Positions 63,742 through 64,000 of a stretch of DNA of 64,000 bases are shown here, in pieces. The stretch lies in NCBI GenBank assembly GCA_963815185.1, contig CAWFGC010000004.1, positions 558,001 to 622,000 of the forward strand, written 5' to 3'. The stretch comes from SHZL01 sp963815185. GTDB taxonomy: Bacteria; Pseudomonadota; Gammaproteobacteria; Xanthomonadales; SZUA-36. The position numbers were made by a program, and so were the translations under genes. Below the pieces are notes generated by a model. The model saw only the letters and a program-made list of their open reading frames with translations. It ran no database searches and had not been told where the DNA came from. Numbering within the stretch: the first letter of the stretch is position 1; each line of letters begins with the position of its first letter.

Positions 63742-64000
63742 TCAGGCATTCGCCTTCAGCACCGGTTGCAGCCAGCGCAATCGGGCGCGGGTTGCAGCCA
63801 GTTCGCTCTCGACGACCGGGACCGTCCCGGCCAGGGCCGCAAACAATTCCGAGGCGTAATGGGGATCCACCACGCCGGTCCACTCGTCCATGAAGATCTT
63901 TTTCAACTCAATGGCAATGGCACAGCCTCGCTCGCCCATAGCGTCCGGACACCCAATGGGGAAATTGCCGGCCCTTGAACTTGATATTTTCCCGCACGTC
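63742..64000 (-). CDS. N-formylglutamate amidohydrolase-like protein, C-terminal part (5' end outside window), frameshift
   Basis: The frame from the right edge reads DVRENIKFKGRQFPHWV and, after an apparent extra base near 63935, ERGCAIAIELKKIFMDEWTG, typical of the C-terminus of N-formylglutamate amidohydrolase-family (FGase) proteins. The short helical tail ends at 63742-63744. Only about 85 residues are visible, so the catalytic zinc site cannot be examined. It precedes the MATCAP gene by 12 bases in the same operon. Confidence 0.75.
   Translation of the reverse strand, partial: TCGKISSSRAGNFPIGCPDAMGERGCAIAIELKKIFMDEWTGVVDPHYASELFAALAGTVPVVESELAATRARLRWLQPVLKANA

Noticed and set aside
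62725..63978. 417-residue plus-strand frame opposite the MATCAP operon
   Set aside because: Antisense to the joined MATCAP frames, Arg/Gly-rich with no recognisable motif; it stays open because of the GC-rich codon pattern.

Overview
The window reads as a contiguous chromosomal segment of a gammaproteobacterium. Support comes from gene order: secB-gpsA beside trmL; ffh-rpsP-rimM-trmD-rplS; rpsF-rpsR-rplI-dnaB-alr; the Pseudomonas-like run mtaD-ubiG-mupP-(yciK); a FimX-type protein; and a split class II ribonucleotide reductase (NrdJa/NrdJb) behind paired NrdR boxes. Base composition is moderately GC-rich except in accessory stretches (about 27.7-32.8 kb and 54.9-60 kb). The genus cannot be fixed from this window.

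Layout. 0-10 kb: secB end, gpsA, trmL, nrdJa/nrdJb, a NERD membrane protein, an M20 peptidase, a zinc alcohol dehydrogenase, Usp. 10-20 kb: DUF2238, AlkB-like, then a long minus-strand block dxs-ispA-xseB-tilS-accA-gluQ and a FimX-like c-di-GMP receptor. 20-27.7 kb: efp, mtaD, ubiG, mupP, squalene/phytoene synthase-like protein, GFA protein, FmdB, POT transporter, YciK-like SDR. 27.7-33 kb: an AT-richer accessory cassette. 33-50.5 kb: asnS, iscA-like, rpsF-rpsR-rplI-dnaB-alr, pspF, radA, corB-like, ypjD, ffh-rpsP-rimM-trmD-rplS, htpG, a RelE/ParE toxin-antitoxin pair, hslR. 50.5-55 kb: mutS and a kelch protein. 55-60.7 kb: an island of IS3, RAYT and IS91 remnants, a MITE-like element, a truncated class III aminotransferase with its kinase partner, a CDF transporter and a DUF4396 protein. 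60.8-64 kb: an ATP-grasp / MATCAP-DUF1704 / N-formylglutamate amidohydrolase-like operon.

The most unusual part is 28.0-32.9 kb. It holds an intact DUF6502 regulator-like gene, a decayed inverted DUF6502 paralogue, a secreted repeat protein whose signal peptide is preceded by seven EKSGTGI heptads, a separate small protein carrying the same EKSGTGI motif, and a promoter-to-terminator unit that looks like a roughly 150-nt small RNA. I do not recognise this combination as a described system.

A second window-wide signal is that many otherwise good genes (NERD, tilS, fimX-like, mutS twice, IS91, MATCAP twice, N-formylglutamate amidohydrolase) are broken by what looks like exactly one extra base. 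This favours insertion-type assembly errors over real decay, and these genes are annotated here as full-length with a frameshift. The DUF6502 paralogue differs: it has several shifts, at least one in the other direction, so it looks like a true pseudogene.
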